64,000 bases of DNA, from contig NZ_OZ061318.1 in assembly GCF_964063345.1 (NCBI RefSeq), positions 62,001-126,000 of the forward strand, written 5' to 3'. The position numbers and the translations under genes are program-made. This stretch comes from Pseudomonas lini. GTDB taxonomy: Bacteria > Pseudomonadota > Gammaproteobacteria > Pseudomonadales > Pseudomonadaceae. Positions 17,707 through 25,977 of the stretch are shown here, piece after piece. The stretch's first letter is position 1; every line of letters begins with the position of its first letter. The notes beneath the pieces were generated by a model that had not been told where the DNA came from, did not search any database, and saw only the letters and a list, made by a program, of their open reading frames with translations.

Positions 17707-19674
17707 ATGCGCCTCTTCCTCTGTGAGAAACCGTCCCAAGGTCGTGACATTGCCAAGGTTCTCGGAGCTAGCCGGCGCAGCGATGGCTGCCTGATCGGAC
17801 CCGAGACAACCGTCACCTGGTGTATCGGCCACCTGCTGGAGACGGCCCCTCCCGAAGCCTATGGCATGCAGTACAAGAACTGGTCGTTGGATCATCTACC
17901 CATCATTCCCGCGCAGTGGCAGGTCGAGGTCAAACCCAAGACTGCGGCACAGTTCAAAGTCATCAAGCGCCTGCTCAGTGAAGCGGCCACCGTCGTCATC
18001 GCCACCGACGCCGATCGCGAAGGTGAAATGATTGCCCGAGAATTGCTGGAGCTCTGCAAGTATCGAGGCCCTGTTCAGCGCCTCTGGCTGTCCGCACTCA
18101 ACGAGGCGTCGATTCGCAGGGCACTGTCCTCGCTGAAGTCTGGTCAGGAGACCTACCCACTCTACCACTCAGCCCTCGCCCGCAGCCGCGCCGACTGGCT
18201 GATCGGCATGAACCTCAGTCGTTTGTTTACCCTTCTTGGTCGACGAACAGGCTACGATGGCGTGTTGTCAGTGGGACGCGTCCAGACACCCACCTTACGT
18301 CTGGTGGTCGATCGGGATCGTGCGATTGCCAGCTTCGTCTCGGTGCCCTACTGGGAAGTGGATGTGCACCTGTCCTCCACGGGGCAACCATTTATCGCAT
18401 CGTGGTTACCACCCAGCTCAGGACGAGATGAAGCCGGTCGTTGCCTTCAGCGCGAGATTGCACGTCAGGCAGTCCAAACAATCATTGACGGTTGCGCCGC
18501 CACAGTACTCTCGCTGCAGACTGAGCATTCCCGAGAACCACCGCCACTGCCCTTCGACCTGAGTACCCTGCAGGAAATCTGCTCGCGCAAGCTGGGGCTC
18601 GGCGTTCAGGAAACCCTAAACATCGCCCAAGCCCTGTATGAAACCCACAAAGCCACCACCTACCCGCGCAGCGATTGCCGCTATTTGCCAGCGAGTATGT
18701 TCGACGAGGTACCCGCGGTATTCGATGCCCTGCTCAAAACGGATCCCGCACTGCGGCACGCACTCGGAAGCCTCGATCGATCACTGCGCTCACGGGTATG
18801 GAACGATGACAAGGTCACCGCGCACCACGGCATCATCCCCACCACCGAGTCGGCCAACCTTGCGCGGATGTCTGAACAAGAGCGCCAAGTCTACGAACTG
18901 ATCCGTAGCCACTACCTCGCGCAATTTCTTCCGCACCATGAGTTTGATCGGACCCAGGTCGAACTGGAGTGTGGCGCAGAGCGATTGACCGCTGTTGGCA
19001 AACAGATCCTGGTTCAGGGCTGGAAAGGCTTGCTCTACGAAAACACCGAGAAGGATGAGCCCAATCACAAGTCCCAGGTCTTACCCGTCTTGCAACAAGG
19101 TACTCAGTGCGCAGTGGACGACGTCGAACTCAAGTCCATGCGCACCGCCGCCCCCAAACCTCTCACTGAGGGCGATCTGATCAAGGCGATGAAAAATGTG
19201 GCCAAGCTGGTCAACGATCCACGCCTGAAACAGAAACTTCGGGACACCACCGGTATCGGTACCGAAGCCACGCGAGCCAGCATCATCAAGGGGTTGATTG
19301 ATCGCGGTTATTTGCTGAAGAAAAAACGCGCCTTAATGGCCTCGGCGGCGGCCCATACCCTGATCGAAGCGGTACCAACAGCGGTTGCAGATCCGGGTAT
19401 GACCGCAGTCTGGGAACAGGCTCTGGACGAAATCGAAGCAGGACGTCTGACCCTTGATGCGTTCGTCGCCAAGCAGGCGAATTGGATTGCGCAGTTGGTC
19501 GCACACTACGGCTCACTTACTTTAGCCTTACCTGTCGAAGCCAGCCCGGTCTGCCCCATTTGCAACACCTCAATGTTCAGGCGAAAGGGAAAATCAGGGT
19601 CGTTCTGGTCGTGCTCCCACTACCCCGACTGCAAGGGCACTGTGCCGATCAGCAAAGATGTGCGGCGCCCATGA
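17707..19674 (+). CDS. topB: DNA topoisomerase III
   Basis: The product has 655 residues. The TOPRIM domain starts MRLFLCEKPSQGRDIAKVLG with catalytic Glu7 and the metal site TDADREGEMIARE. The active-site Tyr is in TTYPRSD at about residue 319. The C-terminus holds a four-Cys zinc ribbon (CPIC..CSHYPDC). This type IA enzyme cuts one strand and decatenates DNA; ICE-encoded copies are common beside SSB. It probably resolves replication or transfer intermediates. A hairpin may mask its ribosome site. Confidence 0.95.
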   Translation: MRLFLCEKPSQGRDIAKVLGASRRSDGCLIGPETTVTWCIGHLLETAPPEAYGMQYKNWSLDHLPIIPAQWQVEVKPKTAAQFKVIKRLLSEAATVVIATDADREGEMIARELLELCKYRGPVQRLWLSALNEASIRRALSSLKSGQETYPLYHSALARSRADWLIGMNLSRLFTLLGRRTGYDGVLSVGRVQTPTLRLVVDRDRAIASFVSVPYWEVDVHLSSTGQPFIASWLPPSSGRDEAGRCLQREIARQAVQTIIDGCAATVLSLQTEHSREPPPLPFDLSTLQEICSRKLGLGVQETLNIAQALYETHKATTYPRSDCRYLPASMFDEVPAVFDALLKTDPALRHALGSLDRSLRSRVWNDDKVTAHHGIIPTTESANLARMSEQERQVYELIRSHYLAQFLPHHEFDRTQVELECGAERLTAVGKQILVQGWKGLLYENTEKDEPNHKSQVLPVLQQGTQCAVDDVELKSMRTAAPKPLTEGDLIKAMKNVAKLVNDPRLKQKLRDTTGIGTEATRASIIKGLIDRGYLLKKKRALMASAAAHTLIEAVPTAVADPGMTAVWEQALDEIEAGRLTLDAFVAKQANWIAQLVAHYGSLTLALPVEASPVCPICNTSMFRRKGKSGSFWSCSHYPDCKGTVPISKDVRRP

Positions 19675-20240
19675 CTCCCCATTGAAGATCAACTTGAATA
19701 TTGGGGCGACCTTTAAGGCAACGCACTCTGCCTTGACGTCATCCCACCCTCTCTGCTGTAGTGCCTCAGGATCATCGCCAACGGCGACCCAAGACCGATT
19801 CGCTCCGGGTAGCTCGGTCGAACTCTTAGAGTTCGGAGCCTTCTCCTCTGCGGGATTACATTCCCGTTTTGTGCTCCACCTGATCGTGGTGGCGGATGAC
19901 CACTGTTGCCTCTACCAGGCAATAGCGGTCATCCGCCTCGGCGATCGTATTCAGCCCCGGAGCCCACCGGGGAAACACTGGGCACCCTTTGTGCGCGGAT
20001 GCGTGCCAGCATGTTCCGACCCAGGCCACGACAAGGGTCGGTTGGCGAATCATGATGCAGTTAAACCAAGCTTTGCGAGGAGCTTGTCGACTGCACAAGA
20101 CCGTCAAAGGTGGCTTTTCTCTTCCTCGCCTGGCGACCCGTCAGGCTCACTCTTCATTTTCTTCATTCCAGTGACTGCCACTGAGTTCCGGCCATAAAAA
20201 ACTGGGTTGCAGCGTCTTGACGCTCCCCTGTAACGGGCTT
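19675..20240. other. Long intergenic region after topB, with a strong hairpin
   Basis: No coding frame with a credible start was found in about 565 bp. The main structure is the extended inverted repeat at 19891-19937 (listed separately). The region leads into a structured RNA and the STY4534 gene, and may carry the promoter for both. Confidence 0.5.
19891..19937. repeat. Two-tier inverted repeat in the topB-STY4534 gap
   Basis: GGCGGATGACC at 19891 pairs with GGTCATCCGCC ending at 19937 (11 of 11). Inside, TTGCCT pairs with AGGCAA around a 5-nt loop. GATCG and CGATC outside could add a third tier. There is no T-run, so a terminator is unlikely; a small RNA, single-strand origin or oriT-like site are candidates. 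Confidence 0.5.
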
Positions 20241-20391
20241 ATACAAAGGGCGTGGTTCGCTGTCGTTGACAGCCCAGCCCAGGTAGCCAGAACCTTCAAG
20301 GCTACGCCACGTTCGTGGTGGTTTACCCAAGTGTGATCAGCGTTCGGAAGCTCGCACGGTTACCGCTTCAGCGGTGATGAATGCCCACTAC
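20241..20391 (+). ncRNA. Structured leader RNA, copy 1 (upstream of STY4534/DUF3577 gene)
   Basis: Five elements are seen: hairpin GCTGTC/GACAGC (20259-20273), stem GTAGCC/GGCTAC (20283-20305), CCAC/GTGG with a GTTC loop (20307-20318), GTGTG/CGCAC enclosing AGC/GCT (20331-20357), and TTACCGC/GCGGTGA (20360-20377). GTTC in the loop of the fourth can pair with GAAT at 20379-20382 to form a pseudoknot. A second copy at 46522 keeps these pairings despite base changes, which supports a real RNA fold. It may be the published DUF3577 RNA motif, recalled from memory and not checked. Confidence 0.75.
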
Positions 20392-20516
20392 CCCAGGTTT
20401 GCGGACCACTACCGCAGACGTTCCTCTGCTGCATCGCTATTCCCCCAGACGCAAAGTTCTGCTCGTCATTGGCTTGCCGGTACCAAGTCCTTCATCGCTC
20501 GCCTTCACCTTACCCA

Positions 20517-20546
20517 CCCTGACGGGGGCTCACTTCCCCGTCAGGG
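20517..20546 (+). promoter_or_regulatory. 11-bp hairpin in the STY4534 leader
   Basis: CCCTGACGGGG at 20517-20527 pairs perfectly with CCCCGTCAGGG at 20536-20546 around 8 nt. It lies between the structured RNA and the start codon at 20586. No T-run follows; it may stabilise the mRNA or act with the upstream RNA in attenuation. Confidence 0.55.
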
Positions 20547-20585
20547 CCTGTGCGTCGCCGTTCCCCTTGAAACAGGAGAACCACC

Positions 20586-21167
20586 ATGGCCCACGCCAAC
20601 CAATCCCAAGAAGCGACCACTTACTTCAACCTGCACACCGTCGGTATCGGTTACCTCAATCGTGTTCGTGAAGTCCAAGTCCGCCGCGGCCAGCCATTTA
20701 TGGCCTGCGATATCGCCGCCCTGCACGGCGCCACCGATGCGGTGGAGTACACCCGCTTCGACTGCAAAGTCGCGGGGGGTGAAGCTGAACGCTTGATTCG
20801 TCTTTATATGGACGCCGTCAAGGCCGAGAAAAAAGTCTTGCTTTCGTTCCGTATTGGCGACCTGTGGATCGATCCGTTTCTCTACGAGAAAGGCGATAAA
20901 CAAGGTCAACCAGGCGCCAGTCTGAAAGGTCGTTTGCTGTTCATCGACTGGATCAAGGTCGACGGCACATTCGAGTACAAAGCGCCCGCCAGGCAGGAAG
21001 CAACAGCACCTGCTGAGCAAGCGCCCACCAGTGAGTCATCCCCATCATCGGCTGATGCCGAAGTTGAGGAGAGTGAAAACCCAATAGAAACTCGGGTCGA
21101 ACCTGAATCTCCAGCTGCTCCCCGCACGGCCCGCCGTGATGCCACCCGTACCGTTCAGTCCGCCTGA
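20586..21167 (+). CDS. STY4534-family ICE replication protein (DUF3577)
   Basis: The 193-residue product matches the STY4534/DUF3577 family: TTYFNLHTVGIGYLNRVREV, GQPFMACDIAALHGATDAVE, then an Ala/Pro/Glu-rich tail. The front region resembles an OB-type nucleic-acid-binding fold. It is regarded as an ICE replication or DNA-binding protein. AGGAG lies 8 nt before the ATG. The long leader holds a structured RNA and a strong hairpin, so expression is probably controlled after transcription starts. Confidence 0.87.
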   Translation: MAHANQSQEATTYFNLHTVGIGYLNRVREVQVRRGQPFMACDIAALHGATDAVEYTRFDCKVAGGEAERLIRLYMDAVKAEKKVLLSFRIGDLWIDPFLYEKGDKQGQPGASLKGRLLFIDWIKVDGTFEYKAPARQEATAPAEQAPTSESSPSSADAEVEESENPIETRVEPESPAAPRTARRDATRTVQSA

Positions 21168-21190
21168 ATAGTCCACGATGTTCCACATCA

Positions 21191-21214
21191 AGGCGCTCCC
21201 TCGAGCGCCTTTTC
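21191..21214 (+). terminator. Intrinsic terminator after the STY4534 gene
   Basis: AGGCGCT pairs with AGCGCCT around CCCTCG, followed directly by TTTTC. It lies 23 bp after the STY4534 stop and 25 bp before the next start, so it could be a partial terminator within the operon. Confidence 0.7.
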
Positions 21215-21238
21215 TTCAATCCGCACAGGAGAATCCAC

Positions 21239-21496
21239 ATGGAATCCTTCTGGCTTTGCGACGACTGTTTGTTCGCTGCGGCTTACGAGGACTACAGCAC
21301 GTTATCGCTCTACTACACGACGGATGAAATCGAGAAACGCATCGCCGGTATCCAGCGTGGACTGGTTCGCTTAATGCCCATCAGTGCCGACTTCGATCCC
21401 GAAACCGGCTGGGGAACAAAAGCCTTTTCCCCATTGCCCTGCGGCGGTTGTGGCTCACCCCTACACGGTCAACGTCACCGATTCACCCGGCTGTAA
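21239..21496 (+). CDS. Small zinc-ribbon-like ICE protein
   Basis: The 85-residue product has two Cys pairs, CDDC near the start and CGGCG near the end (PLPCGGCGSPLHGQRHRF), suggesting one bound zinc. The middle, ISADFDPETGWGTKAFSPLP, is unlike any family whose function I know. AGGAGAA lies just before the ATG. It sits between STY4534 and radC-like genes on the same strand. Confidence 0.7.
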   Translation: MESFWLCDDCLFAAAYEDYSTLSLYYTTDEIEKRIAGIQRGLVRLMPISADFDPETGWGTKAFSPLPCGGCGSPLHGQRHRFTRL

Positions 21497-21596
21497 ACAG
21501 CGCGTCATCGGCTAATGCCCGCGACTCTATTTCCACCTAGGGGACACCGCTCCCCTCGGGCGTGTACCCCTGATTATTCCCTTCGGAGGTACCACC

Positions 21597-22091
21597 ATGA
21601 ACACCCAATTCACCCTGATTGAAACCTCGGATTTCGAGGCTGATCGTATCGTCCACGAAAACCAGCTGATCGACGAGGCACTGCATATTCTGGATCGTCG
21701 GCTGTTCGCCCGCGGCCCTAACCTGACGTCACCTGGCGCCGTGGCCTCATACCTAAAACTGCATCTTGTACAACAGGAGCATGAAGTCTTCGGTGTGATT
21801 TTTCTCGATGCCCAGCACCGCGTGCTGGCGTTCGAAATCCTCTTTCACGGCAGCATTGATGCCGCCAGCGTTTACCCCCGCCAAGTCGTTAAGCGCTCTC
21901 TCGCACATAACGCTGCAGCCGCCATTTTTGTGCACAACCATCCCTCTGGGTGTACGGAACCCAGTCAGGCGGATCGCGCCTTGACCGCACGGCTGAAGGA
22001 GGCCTTGGCCTTGATCGAAGTGCGCGTACTGGATCACTTCATCGTCGGTGAAGGTCATCCGCTCTCCCTGGCCGAATACGGCTGGCTTTAA
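21597..22091 (+). CDS. radC: RadC-like JAB/MPN-domain protein
   Basis: The 164-residue product lacks the N-terminal helix-hairpin-helix of chromosomal RadC and consists of the metal-binding JAB domain: Glu in [16 protein letters not shown], then [14 protein letters not shown] with the two His and the Asp of the JAMM motif, and [16 protein letters not shown]. Mobile-element copies of this type are common near antirestriction genes, but their activity is unclear. GGAGG lies 7 nt before the start. Confidence 0.9.
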   Translation: MNTQFTLIETSDFEADRIVHENQLIDEALHILDRRLFARGPNLTSPGAVASYLKLHLVQQEHEVFGVIFLDAQHRVLAFEILFHGSIDAASVYPRQVVKRSLAHNAAAAIFVHNHPSGCTEPSQADRALTARLKEALALIEVRVLDHFIVGEGHPLSLAEYGWL

Positions 22092-22098
22092 CCCTCGC

Positions 22099-22120
22099 AG
22101 GCGCCTTCGGGCGCCTTGTT
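22099..22120 (+). terminator. Hairpin between the radC-like gene and the next gene
   Basis: AGGCGCC and GGCGCCT pair perfectly around a stable TTCG tetraloop, followed by TGTT. The T-run is short, so termination may be partial. Confidence 0.55.
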
Positions 22121-22143
22121 CACTTTCATTCTGGAGAACCTTC

Positions 22144-22884
22144 ATGAACCCTACACATCAAGCTCCAGCCCTGCTGCCGGCCTCCAACCCATTTGCTCGC
22201 GGCTACGACAACCTGCATATCGAACGATTGCTACTGATCACCTACGAAGACGACTGCCCTCCCTGCTTTCGACCCGTACACGACTCACAGGCCCATCTGC
22301 CCGACGATGAGCTGCAACTGTTCCCCTGCCTGTTCAATGACGATTTCGCCTTGATCAGCGAAGGCCAATTCATTCCGGATGAGTTGGATGAACGCTGCCA
22401 ATCCACCGGTCTGGTGCGCCAAGTGATTTACGCCGTGATGGGAGAAGTGCTCAAAGAGCGGCATCACGTCGGCGACCTGTACTCCCTAGAAGAAGCCCAA
22501 GCTATGGTCCATCGCCTAGTCTTCGAAACGGGACACTACAGCCGAGCCTGGGAGATCAGTACCGCACACATTCCCGAAGAAGCGATGCTGTATCTGGAGG
22601 CGTGGGTCAGTCACTTCGTTCCGAGGCAAACTGGCCTCTTGTTCGAACTGTTCGCGTTGCCGGATTGCATCGGTTGCAAACTGATCGGCACACCATGGAC
22701 GGACGACAACGTGCAGAACATTGACGGCAAACCTTATTCAACCCTCAAACAAGAACAACTCGACGCCGGCACGCCGGAAGCCTTAGTCAACGTACTGTAT
22801 CTCGCAGCATTGGCAGATGTGCGATTGTTGATCTTCGACCCCGACGCTGCCGTCTTGGATGGGCTCGCCGTTTTTGATGAGTAA
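22144..22884 (+). CDS. Conserved ICE hypothetical protein
   Basis: The 246-residue product starts MNPTHQAPALLPASNPFARG at the ATG at 22144, preceded by GGAGAA; an upstream in-frame start at 22048 would overlap the radC-like gene. It has LLLITYEDDCPPCFRPVHDS and SLEEAQAMVHRLVFETGHYS, and no catalytic motif or signal peptide. It resembles proteins seen near radC in related ICEs, but I cannot give a function. Confidence 0.7.
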   Translation: MNPTHQAPALLPASNPFARGYDNLHIERLLLITYEDDCPPCFRPVHDSQAHLPDDELQLFPCLFNDDFALISEGQFIPDELDERCQSTGLVRQVIYAVMGEVLKERHHVGDLYSLEEAQAMVHRLVFETGHYSRAWEISTAHIPEEAMLYLEAWVSHFVPRQTGLLFELFALPDCIGCKLIGTPWTDDNVQNIDGKPYSTLKQEQLDAGTPEALVNVLYLAALADVRLLIFDPDAAVLDGLAVFDE

Positions 22885-22989
22885 CAACGTGTTCTGCTTT
22901 AACACGACCCGTCTTGAATCAACTTTCTCACTGAATCGCTCCTTCACCTCATGTCAGGTTCTGCACTGAATCTGACATGAGGCTTTTCC

Positions 22990-23532
22990 ATGGAGCGTTT
23001 TTTCACGCCTGTCTGCCTGTTGGGGTTGCTGAGCGCCTGTACCGGGCAAATCCCCACCCCATTGCCGACCGATCCAGCGATCGACAACGGCTCCAATCGG
23101 GCCCAGTTCTCGACAGTCACCGCTGAAGAAAGTCATCCGCCAGAACTTCGCTATGGCCGCTATACGCTGGTCAGCACCGAGCCCACCACGGAACAACGCG
23201 ATCTTCTCGTCCAGATCATCGACGTGAGCATCCCGTCCAGCCTGAGCCCTTCGGTGCAGGAGGCGTTGCAGCACGTCTTGCGGCGCTCGGGCTATTCGCT
23301 CTGTCCAGTTTCCACTTCGGTGAAGGTGCTTTTTACCCGGCCTCTACCCGCAGCCCATTACCGGCTCGGCCCGATCTCTTTGCGCAGCGCGCTGCAAGTG
23401 CTGGCTGGCCCCGCCTGGCAACTCACAACCGATGAAGTCAGCCGTTCGGTCTGCTTCGAACGGCAGAAAGCTGATGTTGGCATCGTGCGGGTCACACCAG
23501 GCTCGTCGCATCAGTTGGAGGTGCGTCCATGA
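22990..23532 (+). CDS. PilL2-like ICE lipoprotein (PilL N-terminal domain)
   Basis: The 180-residue product has a lipoprotein signal, LLGLLSACTGQ, with the lipid-accepting Cys. The rest matches the PilL N-terminal/secretin-associated domain found as PilL2 in PFGI-1-class ICEs (ELRYGRYTLVSTEPTTEQRD, LSPSVQEALQHVLRRSGYSL). In elements such as PAPI-1 it belongs to a type IV pilus operon; here no pilNOPQRSTUVM genes follow. Its stop overlaps the next start (ATGA). Confidence 0.85.
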   Translation: MERFFTPVCLLGLLSACTGQIPTPLPTDPAIDNGSNRAQFSTVTAEESHPPELRYGRYTLVSTEPTTEQRDLLVQIIDVSIPSSLSPSVQEALQHVLRRSGYSLCPVSTSVKVLFTRPLPAAHYRLGPISLRSALQVLAGPAWQLTTDEVSRSVCFERQKADVGIVRVTPGSSHQLEVRP

Positions 23533-24197
23533 AAGCCTCAACGTTTCAAACCCTCATTGTCGGCTTACTTTGCCTAGCGATTGCCGGCCTGAGCGGTAGT
23601 TTGTATAACCAGTATCAACGCGTGGCCGAACTGCAGAACATGAACACGCAATACCGACAAACCCTGGACACCCTGCGACTTGATTCAAACGCGCTCAAGG
23701 ATGCACAGGAAAAACTGCAGTACGCGCTGAAAGACCTAAAGCAAATGGTCGATTCCGGTGAGCAACAGGCCAATACCCTCGATCCGATGCTGGACCAGTG
23801 GGCGCAAGAAATACAGGAACTGCGCGACGGTCTGGCAGCCCGTGCCACCGCAGCGGACATGACCGCGCTACGCGCACGCCTTGAGCAAGTCGAGCAACAG
23901 CTCCTGGAGCTCAAGACCCAGCCATCAACTCCACCATCGACTGCCAGAGCCAAGCCGAAAAAAACGGCTCGCCCTAAACCTGACCCACTCTCGCCACCGT
24001 TCTCGGTGTTGAGCGTCGAGTCCCGCGGTGGTGAGCGCTTTCTAGCGGTCGCTCCTCATGACAGTCGCTCGCTTATGGATGTTCGGCTGCTGCATAGCGG
24101 CGAGCAGCTCGGCGCCTGGCACCTGAAAGTGCTGGGGCCGAACGCAGCCATCTTCGCGGTGGCCGCTCAGCCAGACCAGACCGTGCATCTCCCTTGA
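23529..24197 (+). CDS. Membrane-anchored coiled-coil ICE protein
   Basis: The 222-residue product has one N-terminal membrane segment (LIVGLLCLAIAGLSGSLYN), a long coiled coil (residues about 30-140) and a Pro/Lys-rich linker (STPPSTARAKPKKTARPKPD) before a small C-terminal domain. This single-pass, periplasm-facing layout is common in conjugation apparatus proteins. It is translationally coupled to the PilL2-like gene. Exact role unknown. Confidence 0.75.
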   Translation: MKASTFQTLIVGLLCLAIAGLSGSLYNQYQRVAELQNMNTQYRQTLDTLRLDSNALKDAQEKLQYALKDLKQMVDSGEQQANTLDPMLDQWAQEIQELRDGLAARATAADMTALRARLEQVEQQLLELKTQPSTPPSTARAKPKKTARPKPDPLSPPFSVLSVESRGGERFLAVAPHDSRSLMDVRLLHSGEQLGAWHLKVLGPNAAIFAVAAQPDQTVHLP

Positions 24198-24206
24198 GAA
24201 GCGATC

Positions 24207-24926
24207 ATGAACAGAGCGCTATTGCCCACCGTTGTCTGTCTCGCTTCGCTACTGGCCATGGGCGTTGCGATGGGTAACCCCGTCACGACACAGTCACGGA
24301 TCCAGGACACACAGTCCGCTCCGCTGGGGCGCTCTCAGTCTGAACAGGCGGCAAGCTGGGGGCTGACGGAGCAGGAGTGGACTCGCTTCGAACAGATCCA
24401 AGCCGGTCCACGCGGTTTCTGGAGCCCGAACCTCGATCCGTTGACCGCACTTGGGGTTGAGGCCCAGACCGACCAAGAGCGCCAGCGCTATGCCGAATTA
24501 CAGGTAGCGCTGGAAGCCAAACGCGCCGAGCGCGAGTTGGCCTACCAAAACGCTTACACCGCGGCCTGGGCCAAGCTGTTTCCCGGGCTGCTGCCGATCC
24601 AGGGCATGGCATCCCCGTCCCCTGCCAGCTCAGCGGTCGTGCCGCGCCAGGCCCTGTTTGTGGAGGACCACTGCCCAGCGTGCACCGCCGAAGCACAGCG
24701 TCTGCAAAGCAGTGACACGGCGTTCGATATCTTCCTGGTGGGCAGCCAAGGTGAGGATGAACGCGTGCGTAGCTGGGCTCGGCAAGCAGACATCGATCCG
24801 GCCAAGGTCCAACGACGACAGATCACCTTGAACCATGACCGTGGTCGCTGGTTCAGCCTCGGTGCCCCGGGATCCTTGCCTGCCACATTTCAACAGGTAA
24901 ATGGACAATGGCAACGCCTCGACTGA
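24207..24926 (+). CDS. PFL_4693-family (TIGR03759) ICE protein
   Basis: The 239-residue product has a signal peptide ending near GVAMGNPVT and the family motifs WGLTEQEWTRFEQIQAGPRG, FWSPNLDPLTALGVEA and a thioredoxin-like CPAC in FVEDHCPACTAEAQRL. It is periplasmic and belongs to the conserved transfer cluster. The CxxC suggests a redox or disulphide role; that is inference. The next gene begins inside its last codons. Confidence 0.9.
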   Translation: MNRALLPTVVCLASLLAMGVAMGNPVTTQSRIQDTQSAPLGRSQSEQAASWGLTEQEWTRFEQIQAGPRGFWSPNLDPLTALGVEAQTDQERQRYAELQVALEAKRAERELAYQNAYTAAWAKLFPGLLPIQGMASPSPASSAVVPRQALFVEDHCPACTAEAQRLQSSDTAFDIFLVGSQGEDERVRSWARQADIDPAKVQRRQITLNHDRGRWFSLGAPGSLPATFQQVNGQWQRLD

Positions 24927-25456
24927 GTGGTATTGCGCTCCTGCTGACGATGCTCGCCGGCCAGGCTGACGAACTTCCGCCTCCCGCTTACCAATTGGCG
25001 GCACATGACGCCGACATCCCTTCTACGGTGCTGTTCGCGATTGCCCTGCAGGAGAGTGGTATCCGCGTCCGTGGTCGACTGCTGCCCTGGCCCTGGACGC
25101 TGAACATCGCCGGAACACCCTACCGCTTCGCCACTCGCCAGGCCGCCTGTCACGCCTTACTTCAGGCGCTCGCCCACCATGACGCCAAGCGGGTCGATGC
25201 CGGACTTGGGCAAACCAACTTGGGTTACCACGGACAACGTTTTTCCAGCCCCTGCGTAGCCCTCGACCCCTACCGAAATCTCGCCGTGACCGCCGCGCTG
25301 TTGCAGGAGCATCACGCCGCCACCGGTGATTGGGTGTCAGCGGCCGGACGCTATCACCGCCCGGCGGGAGGAGCGCTGGCCGCACGTTACCGCGCAGGTT
25401 TTTCCCGGCAACTTGAACGACTGCTGGTTTCCTTCGAACAAGGCACACCGCCATGA
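24908..25456 (+). CDS. Lytic transglycosylase of the transfer system
   Basis: The 182-residue product has a signal peptide and an SLT-type fold with the catalytic Glu in FAIALQESGIR, GLGQTNLGY and YRNLAVTAALLQEHHAATGD. VirB1-like enzymes open peptidoglycan locally for assembly of the mating channel. The gene overlaps the previous one by 19 bp and the next by 4 bp. Confidence 0.9.
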   Translation: MATPRLSGIALLLTMLAGQADELPPPAYQLAAHDADIPSTVLFAIALQESGIRVRGRLLPWPWTLNIAGTPYRFATRQAACHALLQALAHHDAKRVDAGLGQTNLGYHGQRFSSPCVALDPYRNLAVTAALLQEHHAATGDWVSAAGRYHRPAGGALAARYRAGFSRQLERLLVSFEQGTPP

Positions 25457-25968
25457 AGCGAATCCCCCTTACCTGTTATTTCATCCTGCTCTTCGCACCT
25501 TTCGCCCAGTCGGAACTGACCGTAGCTAGGGATCAGCCTAGCGACTTCACCCGGCCCCATTTTCAAGTTTCCAGACCGCCAATCAACAACAAGACTCAGC
25601 CTGATCGGGCCATGCATGCGGACCTGTCCACGGTTGCCGATGAAACCTGGATACTGCCCGTCCACAGCTCTCACTTGAGCCCCGGCCAGATCACGTCCCG
25701 CGCCCTGAACATGCCGGGCTTGCGACCATTTTTCCTGGTCGGTGAGGATCCCCACTCACTGGCTTGGTTGCGTCAACGTGCGGCTGAACTGCAGGAAATG
25801 GGCGCGGCCGGCCTCGCCGTCGAAGTGACCGATACTGAAGCCCTGGCCCGGATTCGAGCAGCCGCTCCGGGCATCACCATCCTGCCGGTCAACGGCAACG
25901 ACATCGCCACCCGTCTGCTGATTAAGCACTACCCCGTCTTGATCACCGCCACCTCACTGGAACAGTGA
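25453..25968 (+). CDS. PFL_4695-family (TIGR03765) ICE protein
   Basis: The 171-residue product has a signal peptide (CYFILLFAPFAQSELTV) and the family's ETWILPVHSSHLSPGQITSR, then MPGLRPFFLVGEDPHSLAWL and ILPVNGNDIATRLLIKHYPV. It is predicted periplasmic, of unknown activity, and always lies before traD in this ICE class. Start overlaps the transglycosylase stop. Confidence 0.9.
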   Translation: MKRIPLTCYFILLFAPFAQSELTVARDQPSDFTRPHFQVSRPPINNKTQPDRAMHADLSTVADETWILPVHSSHLSPGQITSRALNMPGLRPFFLVGEDPHSLAWLRQRAAELQEMGAAGLAVEVTDTEALARIRAAAPGITILPVNGNDIATRLLIKHYPVLITATSLEQ

Positions 25969-25977
25969 GTCCAGGTC

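Noticed and set aside
20241..20391. CRISPR-like repeat because a similar block recurs at 46522
   Set aside because: Only two copies, 26 kb apart, with paired base changes and no regular spacers.
20374..20796. 140-codon frame across the STY4534 leader
   Set aside because: It runs through the structured RNA and leader hairpin and into the STY4534 gene out of frame.
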